From Arthrobacter ramosus (GTDB lineage Bacteria > Actinomycetota > Actinomycetes > Actinomycetales > Micrococcaceae), in contig NZ_BAAAWN010000001.1 in the NCBI RefSeq assembly GCF_039535095.1, positions 3,410,001 to 3,474,000 of the forward strand: 64,000 nt of DNA. Reading direction: 5' to 3'. Position numbers and translations under genes: made by a program. The notes below the pieces were generated by a model that ran no database searches, was not told the origin of the DNA, and was given only the letters and a program-made list of their open reading frames with translations. This document shows, piece by piece, positions 16,769-25,041 of the stretch. Positions within the stretch are counted from its first letter, which is position 1. Every line of letters begins with the position of its first letter.

Positions 16769-18568
16769 TCACACCGAAGCACTAGGTAACACGTGGAAGT
16801 AGCGGTTTTTGCGTGGTTGTTGCCGTGGGTCGATGTGGGGTGGCGGGATGAACCAGGGCACGCCTGCCTGGACCTGAATGTGCCACTCTTCCTTGTGGAT
16901 GAGGTGGTGGTGGTGGCTACAGAGGAGCGTGCCGTTCTCGACGCTGCTTGGTCCACCCCTGGACCAGTACGTGATGTGGTGGGCTTCGCACCACGGGGCC
17001 GGCATCGTGCATGAGGGGAAAGCGCAGCCTTTGTCCCGGGCGGTGATGGCCTTACGGATGTGGGGAGGGAAGATCCGGGAGGCCCGGCCGATGTCCAGCA
17101 CCTGGCCTTCCCCGCCCAGGACGACGGGAATGATGTCCGCATCGCAGGCGATCTTCCGCAACGTGGCCGCCGGGACCGGACCGCTGAACGTAAAACTCCC
17201 TGTGCCCTGTTGCGGCCCGCCGGAGCGCCCCGGTTGTCCGGATTGCCCGAGGAACGTGAGCTGCCCGGCTTCCTTCAGTGGTGTCAGCAGGTCGCGGTGG
17301 TCGATGGTGGCCATGATCTGGGGGCGCTGGCCTCCGGCCGCGGGCAGCGCCCCGGTGGCGAGGGCAATCTTGCAGGCGCCCAGCAACCCGTCCAGGAGTT
17401 TCTGCGCCCTCGTGCGGCGGTCCAGGGACGCGGCATCATCGTCGCTTGAATCACCCGGCCGGCCGTCTGCCGGAGCGTTTGACGACTCGCTCCCGCCGCC
17501 CGCGTCCGCCTGCTCGTCCCCGGGTCCTGGCTCCCGGGACGCGCGGGTCCGGGGATTGGCGGCGGTGTTCATCACGGTGAGCAGGTGCTCGTATTGGTCC
17601 TGGGTGGCGAAGATTTCCACATGCTGCAGCCCGTGTTTGGGTTTGCGGAGGAAGGCGCCTTGGAGGTGGCGCAGGGCTTCCTCGGCGGGCTCGGCACCGT
17701 CCTGGTCGATGGCTTCGGTCCAGCGGCGGGCGATCCTGGCCAGGAAATCGGCATCGTTCTCGACCGCTGTCATCGTCAGCGCGTGTTCCATGTCCGCGGC
17801 CGCCTCGGGGCTGCACAGGGGCCGGACGCGTTCCAGCGCCATGGTGATCGTGGTGGCCGGACGGGACGCGATGCTCCCGCAAGCCAACGCCGCGGCCACT
17901 TCCCCGTACCGCGGCTGGATCCCTTGCCCTGTGAGGGAGCGGCCGGGCAGCAGGTCCTCCGCCAGGGCAAGGCGGCGGCGCGCCTCGGCCGCGCTGATCC
18001 GCAGCAGCGAGCGCAGGTGCTCACCGGTGTTCCTGAACTCCCGGAACCCGGCCCGGACGTCCTCCGCAGCGAGACCGCCGCTCTCGACGCCGGCACAGGG
18101 GCCGGCTGCCTCCACTTCCGTTCCGGGGGTGCCGGCACCATTGATGGAGCCGTCCGCCCGGGCTTCGGCTCCCCAGCCGCTCGTCCAGCCGGTCCCGCCG
18201 GCCGGCTCCTGCTGGCGCACCTTGTGCAACTGCCCCGCGGCGACGACCTGCAAATAGTCCAGGGTGCGGGAGAGTTCCTCCACACCGAAGGCAAACGCGG
18301 CGGAGTCCTGCAACCCCAGAGGCCCGACGTCGTCGACCGCCGTCCGCGCCAGCGACTGCAACGCCGCAAGAGCCCCCTCCAGAACCCGCTGCGGACCGCC
18401 GCGATCGCCGCCGCGATCCTCACCCGGATCCAGCAGAGCGAGCCGCCGCGGCACCGGCGCTTGACCAACCGTGGGCACCCTCCGCAGCGCCCGCACCCCA
18501 GGGGACACCACAAACCGGCCACCGGGCGCGGCGCCCTGGCGGCTGGTGAGATGTCCGATGGCTTCCAT
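16769..18568 (-). CDS. DUF222 / HNH endonuclease domain protein (13E12-like)
   Basis: The protein has 599 residues from ATG 18568. The N-terminal two thirds is the DUF222 domain (Ala/Arg-rich helices; GEHLRSLLRISAAEARRRL; TMALERVRPLCSPEAAADME), interrupted by a low-complexity acidic linker (around residues 375-410). The C-terminal HNH nuclease motif is intact: CAFPSC, WCEAHHITYWSRGG, NGTLLCSHHHHLIH. This large actinobacterial family occurs in many copies per genome and is linked to mobile or repetitive DNA (mycobacterial 13E12 repeats); its biological role is unknown. The frame is open far upstream into a damaged LD-carboxypeptidase gene, so the start is set by where DUF222 homology should begin. 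Confidence 0.85.
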   Translation of the reverse strand: MEAIGHLTSRQGAAPGGRFVVSPGVRALRRVPTVGQAPVPRRLALLDPGEDRGGDRGGPQRVLEGALAALQSLARTAVDDVGPLGLQDSAAFAFGVEELSRTLDYLQVVAAGQLHKVRQQEPAGGTGWTSGWGAEARADGSINGAGTPGTEVEAAGPCAGVESGGLAAEDVRAGFREFRNTGEHLRSLLRISAAEARRRLALAEDLLPGRSLTGQGIQPRYGEVAAALACGSIASRPATTITMALERVRPLCSPEAAADMEHALTMTAVENDADFLARIARRWTEAIDQDGAEPAEEALRHLQGAFLRKPKHGLQHVEIFATQDQYEHLLTVMNTAANPRTRASREPGPGDEQADAGGGSESSNAPADGRPGDSSDDDAASLDRRTRAQKLLDGLLGACKIALATGALPAAGGQRPQIMATIDHRDLLTPLKEAGQLTFLGQSGQPGRSGGPQQGTGSFTFSGPVPAATLRKIACDADIIPVVLGGEGQVLDIGRASRIFPPHIRKAITARDKGCAFPSCTMPAPWCEAHHITYWSRGGPSSVENGTLLCSHHHHLIHKEEWHIQVQAGVPWFIPPPHIDPRQQPRKNRYFHVLPSASV

Positions 18569-19574
18569 GGCAATACTCTGCCAGCAGGCACCGACAAAAT
18601 AGCCCGCCCACCCGCGTCCGTGGCGCGTAATCCTCAAAGCACTCAATTCACCGACCGAGACTTCGGCCTCGCCACCGATCGCGAAAGTGAGCATTGGCGA
18701 GGTGTGGCCAAAATCGGCATTGGCGAGAACGGGCAAGCCTGCCAGAGCAGGTTGTTTGGCCACGATCAACGCCAGCAGATCCCGGCTCATTCGGCTTGCC
18801 TGCTGAAAGCGGCCTATCACGAGACCCCGAATGCCCCCTGCCCCTGGCATCTGCAGCAGCGACGCCAGGTCCCGCGCAAATGTGGCTGGGTGGCTTTCGA
18901 AGTCGTCCTCCAAGAAGAGGAGTGCCCCTTCCAAAGAGGGCATGTTGGCCGTTCCCTGCAGAAGATTCAGGGTGCAGGGATTTCCGCCCACGATCCGCCC
19001 GCTCGCCGTACCGTCTTGCAACGGCCACCAACCATCGCTCGGAATCGGCGTCCGAGCGTCTTGGTCTCGGAACCACGCGTCGTCGGTCCAAGCCGATGCC
19101 GGACGCAGTTCCATGGGAGCTTCGGCAAACAGCGCGTCCAGGAACCAGGCCTGGGTCTCCTCGAAGTGGTCCCGCATGCCGAACGTGGACCAGTGCGGCC
19201 CGGAATAGGTCGCCAGTCCGGTTCGGGCATGGATCGCGTTTTGAAGAGCCGTGATGTTCGAGTAGCCACACAGTATCTTCGGGTTCGCCGCGATGAGCTC
19301 CCAGTCGAGATACGGAAGCAATTCGTTGCTGCTGAATCCACCTATCACGGTCAGGATTCCCGCTATTTCCGGATCCGAGAAGGCCGCATGAAGATCATCG
19401 ACGCGTGACTGCACCGACGACGAAAGAAGTCCATCCATTTCGTCGACGTGCTCCCCGAAGGAAAGCCGCAGACCCATCTCCGCGAATCGCCTCTCGATGT
19501 GGCTCGTGTTGTCGTGCCGCTATGACACGGGGCTTCTGCTCATTCGGAGTCCCAACGAGCCGGTCCCGCTCCAC
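18569..19574 (-). pseudogene. LD-carboxypeptidase (peptidase S66) gene, frameshifted and without its own stop
   Basis: The frame carries typical S66/MccF-like sequence: ERRFAEMGLRLSFGEHVDEM, GILTVIGGFSSNELLPYLDW, the nucleophile region GYSNITALQNAI, YSGPHWSTFGM, LLFLEDDFESHP and DFGHTSPMLTFAIGG. Such enzymes cut the LD-peptide bond of peptidoglycan stem peptides or inactivate microcin-like conjugates. The N-terminus is broken: an in-frame TAG lies at 19520-19522, while the expected opening EQKPRVIA sits in another frame starting near GTG 19574, just downstream of the SDR gene. The 3' end lacks a stop and stays in frame into the DUF222 gene. Both defects point to a pseudogene; a readthrough fusion protein starting at ATG 19477 cannot be excluded. 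Confidence 0.65.
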
Positions 19575-19584
19575 AACGGTTGAT

Positions 19585-20466
19585 TTATGAGCCGCTGAGA
19601 AGTTCTTCAGTGCCTGCCCAAAGGCGCGCCTGCATCGCTGAGTCACCCCCGGGATGGACAGGGGTGAGTCGGCGGGTGTTCTTGACGGTGTAGTAGCCAC
19701 CGGACTGCCCGGGAAAAACGGGGTCTGTGGCTAGTTTCACGATGAGGCCGGCGCCACGGGCCGGGTCGCCGATGTGGAGCGCGGAGAGGATCTTCTCGAG
19801 TCTGGCGGCGAAACCGAGTTCACGGCCGAGTCCGGTGACATTGAAACCCGGGTCCAGGCAGTTGGCGGTCAACCCAGTCCCGTCGAGGCGGCGAGCGAGT
19901 TCGAGGGTGAACATGATGTCGAGGAGCTTGCTCTTGCCATAGAGCCGAGACGACCCCCGCGCGGTGAAAGGAGCCGTGTCCGTCAGGTCCGACGGGAGGG
20001 TGAGTGTTCCGTGCCGCCGGGAAGCCTCGGACGCGACGTTGACGATGCGTGCGCCGGGAGTCGCCTTCAAGGTGGCGAGGAGTTCCTGCGTGAGGATCCA
20101 CGGGGCGAAGTAGTTGACGGCGACCATTTCGGGATAGCCGTCCGGGGTGATTCTCTGTTCGAAGGCGTGGAGGCCGGCGTTGTTGATCAACACGTCGATC
20201 CGCGCGTAGTGGGCGGCGATTTCGCGGCCGACGCGGCGAACGTCCGCAGTCCGAGCGAAGTCGGCTATGAAGATCTCGACTTCTGTCCCAGGCGCGGCCA
20301 TTTCGATGCATGCTGCGGTTGCGGCTGCGCGCTCAGGACTTCTGCCAGTGAGCCCGAGGCGCGCGCCCTGTTTAGCGAGCTCGATCGCCGCGAGGCGTCC
20401 GAGGCCGCTTGTTGCTCCGGTGATGACGATTGTCGGTGCTTCAGACGGCGACCCGGGTACGGACAT
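19585..20466 (-). CDS. Short-chain dehydrogenase/reductase (SDR)
   Basis: The 293-residue protein has a Rossmann fold with the TGxxxGxG motif (VITGATSGLGRLAAIELA), NNAG at the end of strand 4, and the active-site pair Y-x3-K in SSRLYGKSKLLD with an upstream Ser in NVASEASRR. It looks like the retinol-dehydrogenase/WWOX-like group that act on alcohols, aldehydes or ketones with NAD(P)H. ATG 20466 is preceded by GAGGAG; two upstream in-frame codons are possible. It diverges from a MarR gene with a 75-base shared promoter region holding a small palindrome, a common regulator/target layout. The substrate is unknown. Confidence 0.88.
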   Translation of the reverse strand: MSVPGSPSEAPTIVITGATSGLGRLAAIELAKQGARLGLTGRSPERAAATAACIEMAAPGTEVEIFIADFARTADVRRVGREIAAHYARIDVLINNAGLHAFEQRITPDGYPEMVAVNYFAPWILTQELLATLKATPGARIVNVASEASRRHGTLTLPSDLTDTAPFTARGSSRLYGKSKLLDIMFTLELARRLDGTGLTANCLDPGFNVTGLGRELGFAARLEKILSALHIGDPARGAGLIVKLATDPVFPGQSGGYYTVKNTRRLTPVHPGGDSAMQARLWAGTEELLSGS

Positions 20467-20491
20467 GGACACTCCTCGAGGGCAGGCTTGC

Positions 20492-20510
20492 CCCACTCAG
20501 ATATAGTGGG
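20492..20510. promoter_or_regulatory. Candidate MarR operator between divergent SDR and MarR genes
   Basis: CCCACT-CAGATAT-AGTGGG is a perfect 6-bp inverted repeat with a 7-bp AT-rich centre, midway between the two start codons (26 and 32 bases away). Its size and position fit a MarR dimer site controlling both genes. Confidence 0.5.
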
Positions 20511-20541
20511 TATTTCCAAATCATAAGAAGTTGATGGGTAA

Positions 20542-21012
20542 ATGTCTACTAAATTCGCTGATCGCATGTCGGACGATGCATCACGTCGAGACCTCGAGCT
20601 GGCACTCGGCGTCGAGCTCAACGCGCTCCTCAGCGCTTCCCGGGCGCTCACCGAGCGGAGCGCGGCCGCATTCCACCCGGCGCTGCAGCCTGCCGCGTTT
20701 CACCTAGCACGTTGGCTTTACGCCTACGGCCCCGCGAAGCCCAGCACACTTGCCGAAGCCGTCGCGATGGACAGGAGCTCCACCAGCAGCCTCATCGGAC
20801 GCATGAAGGACCTCAAATTGCTCGAGAGCACGCCGGACCCCGACGACAAGAGAGCGGTGATCATCGCACTAACGCCCGCAGGGGAAGCACAAGTGCGCAA
20901 AGCGCTCGACGTTCGCGGAACGACATTCTTCGAACGCACCGCGCACTGGTCCACTGATGACCTCCACACATTCACCGCCCTGCTTCACGCTTTCAACTCC
21001 CCTCAGGGATAA
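20542..21012 (+). CDS. MarR family transcriptional regulator
   Basis: The 156-residue protein has the MarR winged helix: FHLARWLYAYGPAKPSTLAE, the recognition helix region VAMDRSSTSSLIGRMKDLKL, and the wing with STPDPDDKRAVIIALTPAG (the family's D-x-R-x-x-x-x-x-L-T hallmark). It dimerises through N- and C-terminal helices. It is divergent from the SDR gene and probably represses both. Start ATG 20542. A hairpin between this gene and lpdA separates the convergent transcripts. Confidence 0.88.
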   Translation: MSTKFADRMSDDASRRDLELALGVELNALLSASRALTERSAAAFHPALQPAAFHLARWLYAYGPAKPSTLAEAVAMDRSSTSSLIGRMKDLKLLESTPDPDDKRAVIIALTPAGEAQVRKALDVRGTTFFERTAHWSTDDLHTFTALLHAFNSPQG

Positions 21013-21049
21013 GCGGACCGCAGGCGAGATGGTGGGGCCGAAGACAGCG

Positions 21050-21084
21050 AAAGGGTCCAACGGCAACTCACCGTCGAACCCTTT
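21050..21084. terminator. Bidirectional terminator between marR and lpdA
   Basis: AAAGGGTCCAACGG (21050-21063) pairs with CCGTCGAACCCTTT (21071-21084) with two mismatches and a 7-nt loop. A-run on the left and T-run on the right make it usable in both directions. Confidence 0.65.
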
Positions 21085-21099
21085 TCACCTCAGAAAGGC

Positions 21100-22524
21100 T
21101 TACATATGCACGTGCAGCCGTCGCGCCGCCTCCGAGATGGACCCGGTCAGCGAGGGGTACACCGTAAAGGTGCTCGCGACGTCGTCGACGTGCAGTTTCT
21201 GCTTCACCGCAACGGCGATCGGGAAGATCAGCTCAGAAGCGTTCGGCCCCACGACGACGCCGCCGATCACAGTGCCCGAACCCTTGCGCGCGATGATCTT
21301 GACGAAGCCGTCCTTCGAGTTGCGCATCTTGGCGCGGGCGTTGCTCAGCAGGGAGAGCATGACCACGTCGCCCTGGTACTTGCCCGATTCGAGGTCTGCC
21401 TCGGAGACGCCCACAGAGGCGATCTCAGGTGAAGTGAAGATGTTGGAGGCCACTTGCCGGAGCTTGATCGGCATGACGGCATCGCCCAGGAAGTGCGCAA
21501 CCGCAATGCGGCCCTGCATGGCAGCGACCGAGGCGAGGGCCAGGATCCCTGTGCAGTCGCCTGCGGCGTAGATGTTCGGCGCGGTGGTGCGGGAGACGCC
21601 GTCGACCTTGATGTGACCGGACTCCGTGACAGCCACGCCCGCCTCTTCCAGCCCGATTCCGGCCGTGTTGGGGATGGAGCCAACACAGACGAGGCAGTGG
21701 CTGCCCGACACGGTGCTGCCGTCGCCGAGCGTCACCTTCACGCCGGCGTCGGTCCTTTCGACGGCCTCCGCGCGTGAGCGCGACAAAACGCGCACGCCGC
21801 GGCGCTTGAAGACACCTTCAAGGACCTGGGCCGCGTCGGTGTCCGAGCCGGGCAGAACCTGGTCGCGGCTCGAAATCAGGGTGACGTTCGAGCCAAGGCC
21901 GTTGTAGGCAGAAGCGAATTCGGCGCCGGTAACGCCGGAACCGACGACGATCAGGTCTTCCGGAAGTTCCTCAAGGTTGTAGATCTGCGCCCAGTTCAGG
22001 ATGCGCTCACCGTCGGGCCTGGCCGTGGGGAGTTCGCGGGGGTGGGCGCCGACGGCGAGAAGAATGGCGTCGGCCGTAATCGTCTTGACGCCGTCCGCCG
22101 TGATGACCTCGATGGTGTGGTTGTCGAGGAGCTTTCCGGAGCCCATCAGGATCTCTACGCCAAGGTGCTCAAGGCCCACCCGGATGTCGTCGGACTGCTC
22201 CCGCGCGAGGTGCAGGACGCGGTCATTGATGTGGCCCAGGTCCGCGCGCATGCGGGGCACTACATCGCTGCCGTCGACGGCGAACTTGACTCCCAGCTCC
22301 CCCGCCTCGCCGACGCGGGTCATGAGATCCGCCGTCGCGATCAGGGTTTTGGAAGGTACGACGTCGGTGAGGACGGCTGAGCCGCCGAGCCCGGCGCGCT
22401 CGATGAGGGTTACCCGCGCTCCCAAGTGCGCCGCGACCATGGCCGCTTCATACCCGCCTGGACCTCCGCCCAGGATCGCGATTCGTGGTGAGCTGAAGTC
22501 AGGATGCATGGTCACAATGTTCAA
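21100..22524 (-). CDS. lpdA: NAD(P)H-quinone dehydrogenase, LpdA type (dihydrolipoamide dehydrogenase family without redox disulfide)
   Basis: The 474-residue flavoprotein has the FAD fold (RIAILGGGPGGYEAAMVAAH), an NAD(P)-binding fold (LIVVGSGVTGAEFASAYNGL), a second FAD motif (NIYAAGDCTG) and the dimerisation domain ending FTVYPSLTGSISEAARRL. True lipoamide dehydrogenases have C-x4-C after the first fold; here the segment is GLGGSAVLTDVVPSKTLIA, with no cysteine. The C-terminal His-Glu pair is also replaced. This matches mycobacterial LpdA (Rv3303c), a quinone reductase, rather than a dehydrogenase complex E3. ATG 22524 or ATG 22509 (MHPDFSSP) may be the start. It diverges from punA over a 118-base shared region. 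Confidence 0.88.
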   Translation of the reverse strand: MNIVTMHPDFSSPRIAILGGGPGGYEAAMVAAHLGARVTLIERAGLGGSAVLTDVVPSKTLIATADLMTRVGEAGELGVKFAVDGSDVVPRMRADLGHINDRVLHLAREQSDDIRVGLEHLGVEILMGSGKLLDNHTIEVITADGVKTITADAILLAVGAHPRELPTARPDGERILNWAQIYNLEELPEDLIVVGSGVTGAEFASAYNGLGSNVTLISSRDQVLPGSDTDAAQVLEGVFKRRGVRVLSRSRAEAVERTDAGVKVTLGDGSTVSGSHCLVCVGSIPNTAGIGLEEAGVAVTESGHIKVDGVSRTTAPNIYAAGDCTGILALASVAAMQGRIAVAHFLGDAVMPIKLRQVASNIFTSPEIASVGVSEADLESGKYQGDVVMLSLLSNARAKMRNSKDGFVKIIARKGSGTVIGGVVVGPNASELIFPIAVAVKQKLHVDDVASTFTVYPSLTGSISEAARRLHVHM

Positions 22525-22608
22525 TTCTCACTTAATGCCGGCGGACCTGCCACTAAGCCCCACCTGAGAACGCCCGCAGAGGCCGTTTGCTTGCCCCACA
22601 GCGCCCTG

Positions 22609-22636
22609 TTCAACAGCGCGCGCGGCACTGTAGTTT
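22609..22636 (+). promoter_or_regulatory. Candidate promoter of the phosphorylase gene, leaderless geometry
   Basis: TTCAAC (22609-22614) and TAGTTT (22631-22636) are 16 bases apart. The -10 ends six bases before GTG 22643 and no ribosome-binding site is visible, so the mRNA would begin at the start codon. The segment from TAGTTT to the start is nearly identical to that before the gene at 754. Confidence 0.45.
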
Positions 22637-22642
22637 GTACCA

Positions 22643-23461
22643 GTGAGTAACACAGAGCTGATCAAAACAGACCCATTCGAGGCCGCCAAAGCTGCGGCCG
22701 ACTACATCGCGGCGGAGACCGGCGTCGAATCCCACGACGTCGCGCTCGTGCTCGGCTCAGGCTGGGGCGCGGCTGCGGATCTCATAGGCGAAACGACGGC
22801 GACCCTCACGGCGTCGGAAGTTCCCGGCTTCCACGCTCCTGCCGTTGAGGGGCATGTGGGCACGATCCGCTCGGTCCTGACGAAGGAAGGCAAGCGGGCC
22901 CTCGTTCTCGGCGCGCGTACCCACTACTACGAAGGCAAAGGCGTTCGCGCAGTGGTCCACGGCGTTCGCACAGCCGCGGCAGCCGGATGCAAGACCCTCG
23001 TGGTGACCAACGGCTGCGGCGGCCTGAACGAAGCCTGGACCCCCGGCACTCCCGTGCTGATCAGTGACCACATCAACCTGACGGCGGCTTCTCCGCTTGA
23101 AGGTGCCACCTTCGTGGACCTCACAGACCTGTACTCCTCGCGCATCCGCGGCCTGGCCCGCGAAGTGGATCCCACGCTCGACGAAGGCGTCTACGCCCAG
23201 TTCACAGGCCCGCACTACGAAACTCCGGCTGAGGTCCAATACGCCAAGCGAATCGGCGCGGACTTGGTGGGCATGTCCACCGCTTTGGAAGCCATCGCCG
23301 CCCGGCACGCAGGCATGGAGGTCTTCGGCATCTCCCTCGTGACCAACCTCGCCGCAGGCATCAGCCCGGTACCGCTGAGCCACCAGGAAGTCATCGAGGC
23401 GGGCCAGACGGCGGGCGCACGCATTTCGCGCCTCCTGGCGGACATCATCGCCAAGCTCTGA
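22643..23461 (+). CDS. punA: Purine-nucleoside phosphorylase (PNP, trimeric type)
   Basis: The 272-residue enzyme cleaves (deoxy)inosine and guanosine with phosphate to free base and (deoxy)ribose-1-phosphate. Family motifs: the phosphate loop ALVLGSGWGAAADLI, the ARTHYYEGKG segment, VVTNGCGGLNEAW, TGPHYETPAEV and the purine-site GADLVGMSTALEAIAARH. The length is that of the low-molecular-mass trimeric class (PNP-II). GTG 22643 gives the normal N-terminus. Deoxyribose-phosphate aldolase, another nucleoside-salvage enzyme, is in this window at 44980 but not linked. A hairpin terminator follows. Confidence 0.93.
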   Translation: MSNTELIKTDPFEAAKAAADYIAAETGVESHDVALVLGSGWGAAADLIGETTATLTASEVPGFHAPAVEGHVGTIRSVLTKEGKRALVLGARTHYYEGKGVRAVVHGVRTAAAAGCKTLVVTNGCGGLNEAWTPGTPVLISDHINLTAASPLEGATFVDLTDLYSSRIRGLAREVDPTLDEGVYAQFTGPHYETPAEVQYAKRIGADLVGMSTALEAIAARHAGMEVFGISLVTNLAAGISPVPLSHQEVIEAGQTAGARISRLLADIIAKL

Positions 23462-23466
23462 TCGAG

Positions 23467-23494
23467 TAGCCAGGGAGCCAAGGCTCCCCGGCTA
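23467..23494 (+). terminator. Terminator of the phosphorylase gene
   Basis: TAGCCAGGGAGCC (23467-23479) pairs with GGCTCCCCGGCTA (23482-23494) with one mismatch around a 2-nt loop, six bases after the stop. There is no strong T-run. Confidence 0.65.
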
Positions 23495-23565
23495 TTCCGG
23501 AGTTCGTCGCACAGTAGAATTTGAGTGATTCTCCGCCGTAGCGCTCGAACCGGAAAGGACCGCCG

Positions 23566-24171
23566 ATGACGACATCCGCGCCTTTCCGGGTTTTGCGAAC
23601 GGGCCTGATCGGTTCAATCATTCTTGGCTTCGCCGCGGGTGGGCACTTGGCCGGTGGCGGAATCCTCCCGGCGCCGGCCATTTTGACGGCGCTGTGTGCC
23701 CTGACAATCCTCCCTGTCGCCATACTGACGCGCACCCGCCTTTCGCTGCCCGTCGTCGCGGGGCTGCTGGGTGCCGGGCAGCTCTGCCTTCACTGGGCTT
23801 TCTGCGCCCTGTCCGGGACTTCCTCCGCAGCGCAGCTTCAGTCCGGGCATGCAGGACATATTTCCTTGGGGCCAGCTCCGGAAACCGTAAGCGCCATCGC
23901 CTCGACCCACTCCGCGGCAAGCGACTGGCAAATGCTCGCGGCGCACGCAGTCGCAACCTTGGGCACGGCGCTGGTGCTCGCACGGGGCGAACAAGCACTA
24001 TGGGCCCTGGCGGCGTGGCTGCGCCCGTTGGTCCACCTGCCTGCTCCAACAGCGGTCCAGCCACTTCGCACCCCCGCCCCCTGCTCGGCCCCGGCCGTGC
24101 GTCCTCGTGCCCTTCCCGGCCTTCGGCTTCCCTCCCGGCGCGGTCCACCAGCCCTGGTTTCCGCCGCCTAA
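23566..24171 (+). CDS. Hypothetical integral membrane protein upstream of ycnI-like gene
   Basis: The 201-residue protein has four likely membrane helices (around residues 11-30, 35-55, 60-80 and 120-142) and a cytoplasmic Pro/Arg-rich tail of about 50 residues. A histidine-bearing loop (SGHAGHISLG) follows the third helix. I do not recognise the family from sequence alone. The gene is followed 117 bases later by a YcnI-type gene, and small multi-spanning proteins of this kind are found near copper-handling genes in actinobacteria; a link to copper is inference. ATG 23566 is preceded by GGAAAGGA nearby. Confidence 0.65.
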   Translation: MTTSAPFRVLRTGLIGSIILGFAAGGHLAGGGILPAPAILTALCALTILPVAILTRTRLSLPVVAGLLGAGQLCLHWAFCALSGTSSAAQLQSGHAGHISLGPAPETVSAIASTHSAASDWQMLAAHAVATLGTALVLARGEQALWALAAWLRPLVHLPAPTAVQPLRTPAPCSAPAVRPRALPGLRLPSRRGPPALVSAA

Positions 24172-24178
24172 GACTCTC

Positions 24179-24278
24179 CCCTTTCACCTACGGGCAGGGA
24201 CAGGCGGCAACCCGCTGCCTTCACCGGGCCGGACCTACGTCCACCCCGGTCCCTGACCGCTTTTCCTTTGTGAAAGGG
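24179..24278 (+). promoter_or_regulatory. Structured RNA leader with base-paired ribosome-binding site before the ycnI-like gene
   Basis: CCCTTTCAC (24179-24187) is the exact complement of GTGAAAGGG (24270-24278), and the latter contains the likely ribosome-binding site (AAAGGG, 11-16 bases before the ATG). Inside lie a second helix, CAGGG (24195-24199) with CCCTG (24251-24255), and two hairpins: 24202-24220 (7 bp, 5-nt loop) and 24223-24250 (6 + 4 bp with internal loop). Together they form a three-way-junction fold that would hide the start region. I do not recognise a known riboswitch class. Confidence 0.45.
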
Positions 24279-24288
24279 CACCATTGCC

Positions 24289-25023
24289 ATGAAGACCTCC
24301 CACCGCCGCACCCTCAAAACCGCCTGCGCCGCCACGATGGCCGCCGGGCTGCTCGCGTTCGGCGTCTCAGCCGCCTCCGCACACGTCAACGTCAATCCCG
24401 ACGACCCCGCAGCGGGCGGCTACACCCACCTGACCTTCAACGTCCCCAACGAGTCCCCGACGGCCAAGACCAGCAAGCTCGAAGTCTCACTCCCCACGGA
24501 CACACCCTTCAACTCGGTGTCAGTCAAACCGGTCGAGGGCTGGACGGCCGAGCTGGTCACCACCGCCCTGCCCAAACCCGTCACGGTCGCAGGGGCAACG
24601 GTGACCAAGGCGGTCAGTTCGGTGGTGTGGACCGCGGACGCCGCACACCAGATCGGGCAGGACCAATACCAGGCGTTCTCGATCTCCGTGGGTGTGCTGC
24701 CCGACGCCGGCACCACCGTGACGCTGCCAGCGACCCAGACGTACACCGACGGCACAGTAGTGAAGTGGGACGAGAAGACCGTCGAGGGACAGCCCGAGCC
24801 CGAGCACCCGGCTCCCTCGTTCGTGACGACCGCCAGTGATGCAGCCGCATCGGCGGCTCCCATTTCCTCCCCGTCCGCGACTCCGGCTCCGTCAGCTGCG
24901 GCATCGACGACATCCAGTGACGCAGGATCCACGGCCGGCTGGTTCGGCCTGGCAGCGGGGCTCATCGGCCTGGCCGCGGGCGTCACCGCCCTGGCGCGAA
25001 CCCGCTCCACGAAGACCAAATAA
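24289..25023 (+). CDS. YcnI family protein (DUF1775), secreted and membrane-anchored
   Basis: The 244-residue protein has a signal peptide (KTACAATMAAGLLAFGVSAASA, cleaved before HVNV), a YcnI/DUF1775 domain (to about residue 165), a Ser/Ala/Pro linker and a C-terminal membrane helix (around residues 212-235). The mature N-terminal histidine of YcnI domains is a copper ligand in studied homologues (with a Trp further in), and here the mature start is His32-Val-Asn-Val; copper handling outside the membrane is inferred from that family. An intercistronic leader that can pair with the ribosome-binding site precedes it, and a terminator follows. ATG 24289. Confidence 0.88.
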   Translation: MKTSHRRTLKTACAATMAAGLLAFGVSAASAHVNVNPDDPAAGGYTHLTFNVPNESPTAKTSKLEVSLPTDTPFNSVSVKPVEGWTAELVTTALPKPVTVAGATVTKAVSSVVWTADAAHQIGQDQYQAFSISVGVLPDAGTTVTLPATQTYTDGTVVKWDEKTVEGQPEPEHPAPSFVTTASDAAASAAPISSPSATPAPSAAASTTSSDAGSTAGWFGLAAGLIGLAAGVTALARTRSTKTK

Positions 25024-25041
25024 CGTCACCACGAAAACCCG

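Noticed and set aside
15736..17142. A 468-codon minus-strand ORF spanning phosphatase, SnoaL region and part of the HNH gene
   Set aside because: Homology changes frame inside it: the SnoaL C-terminal half and HNH C-terminus are in other frames, so it is a composite open frame.
16769..19477. A single 902-residue protein joining LD-carboxypeptidase and DUF222/HNH
   Set aside because: The peptidase part lacks its N-terminus and DUF222 proteins normally stand alone; I treat it as a decayed gene read into its neighbour, though a fusion is not excluded.
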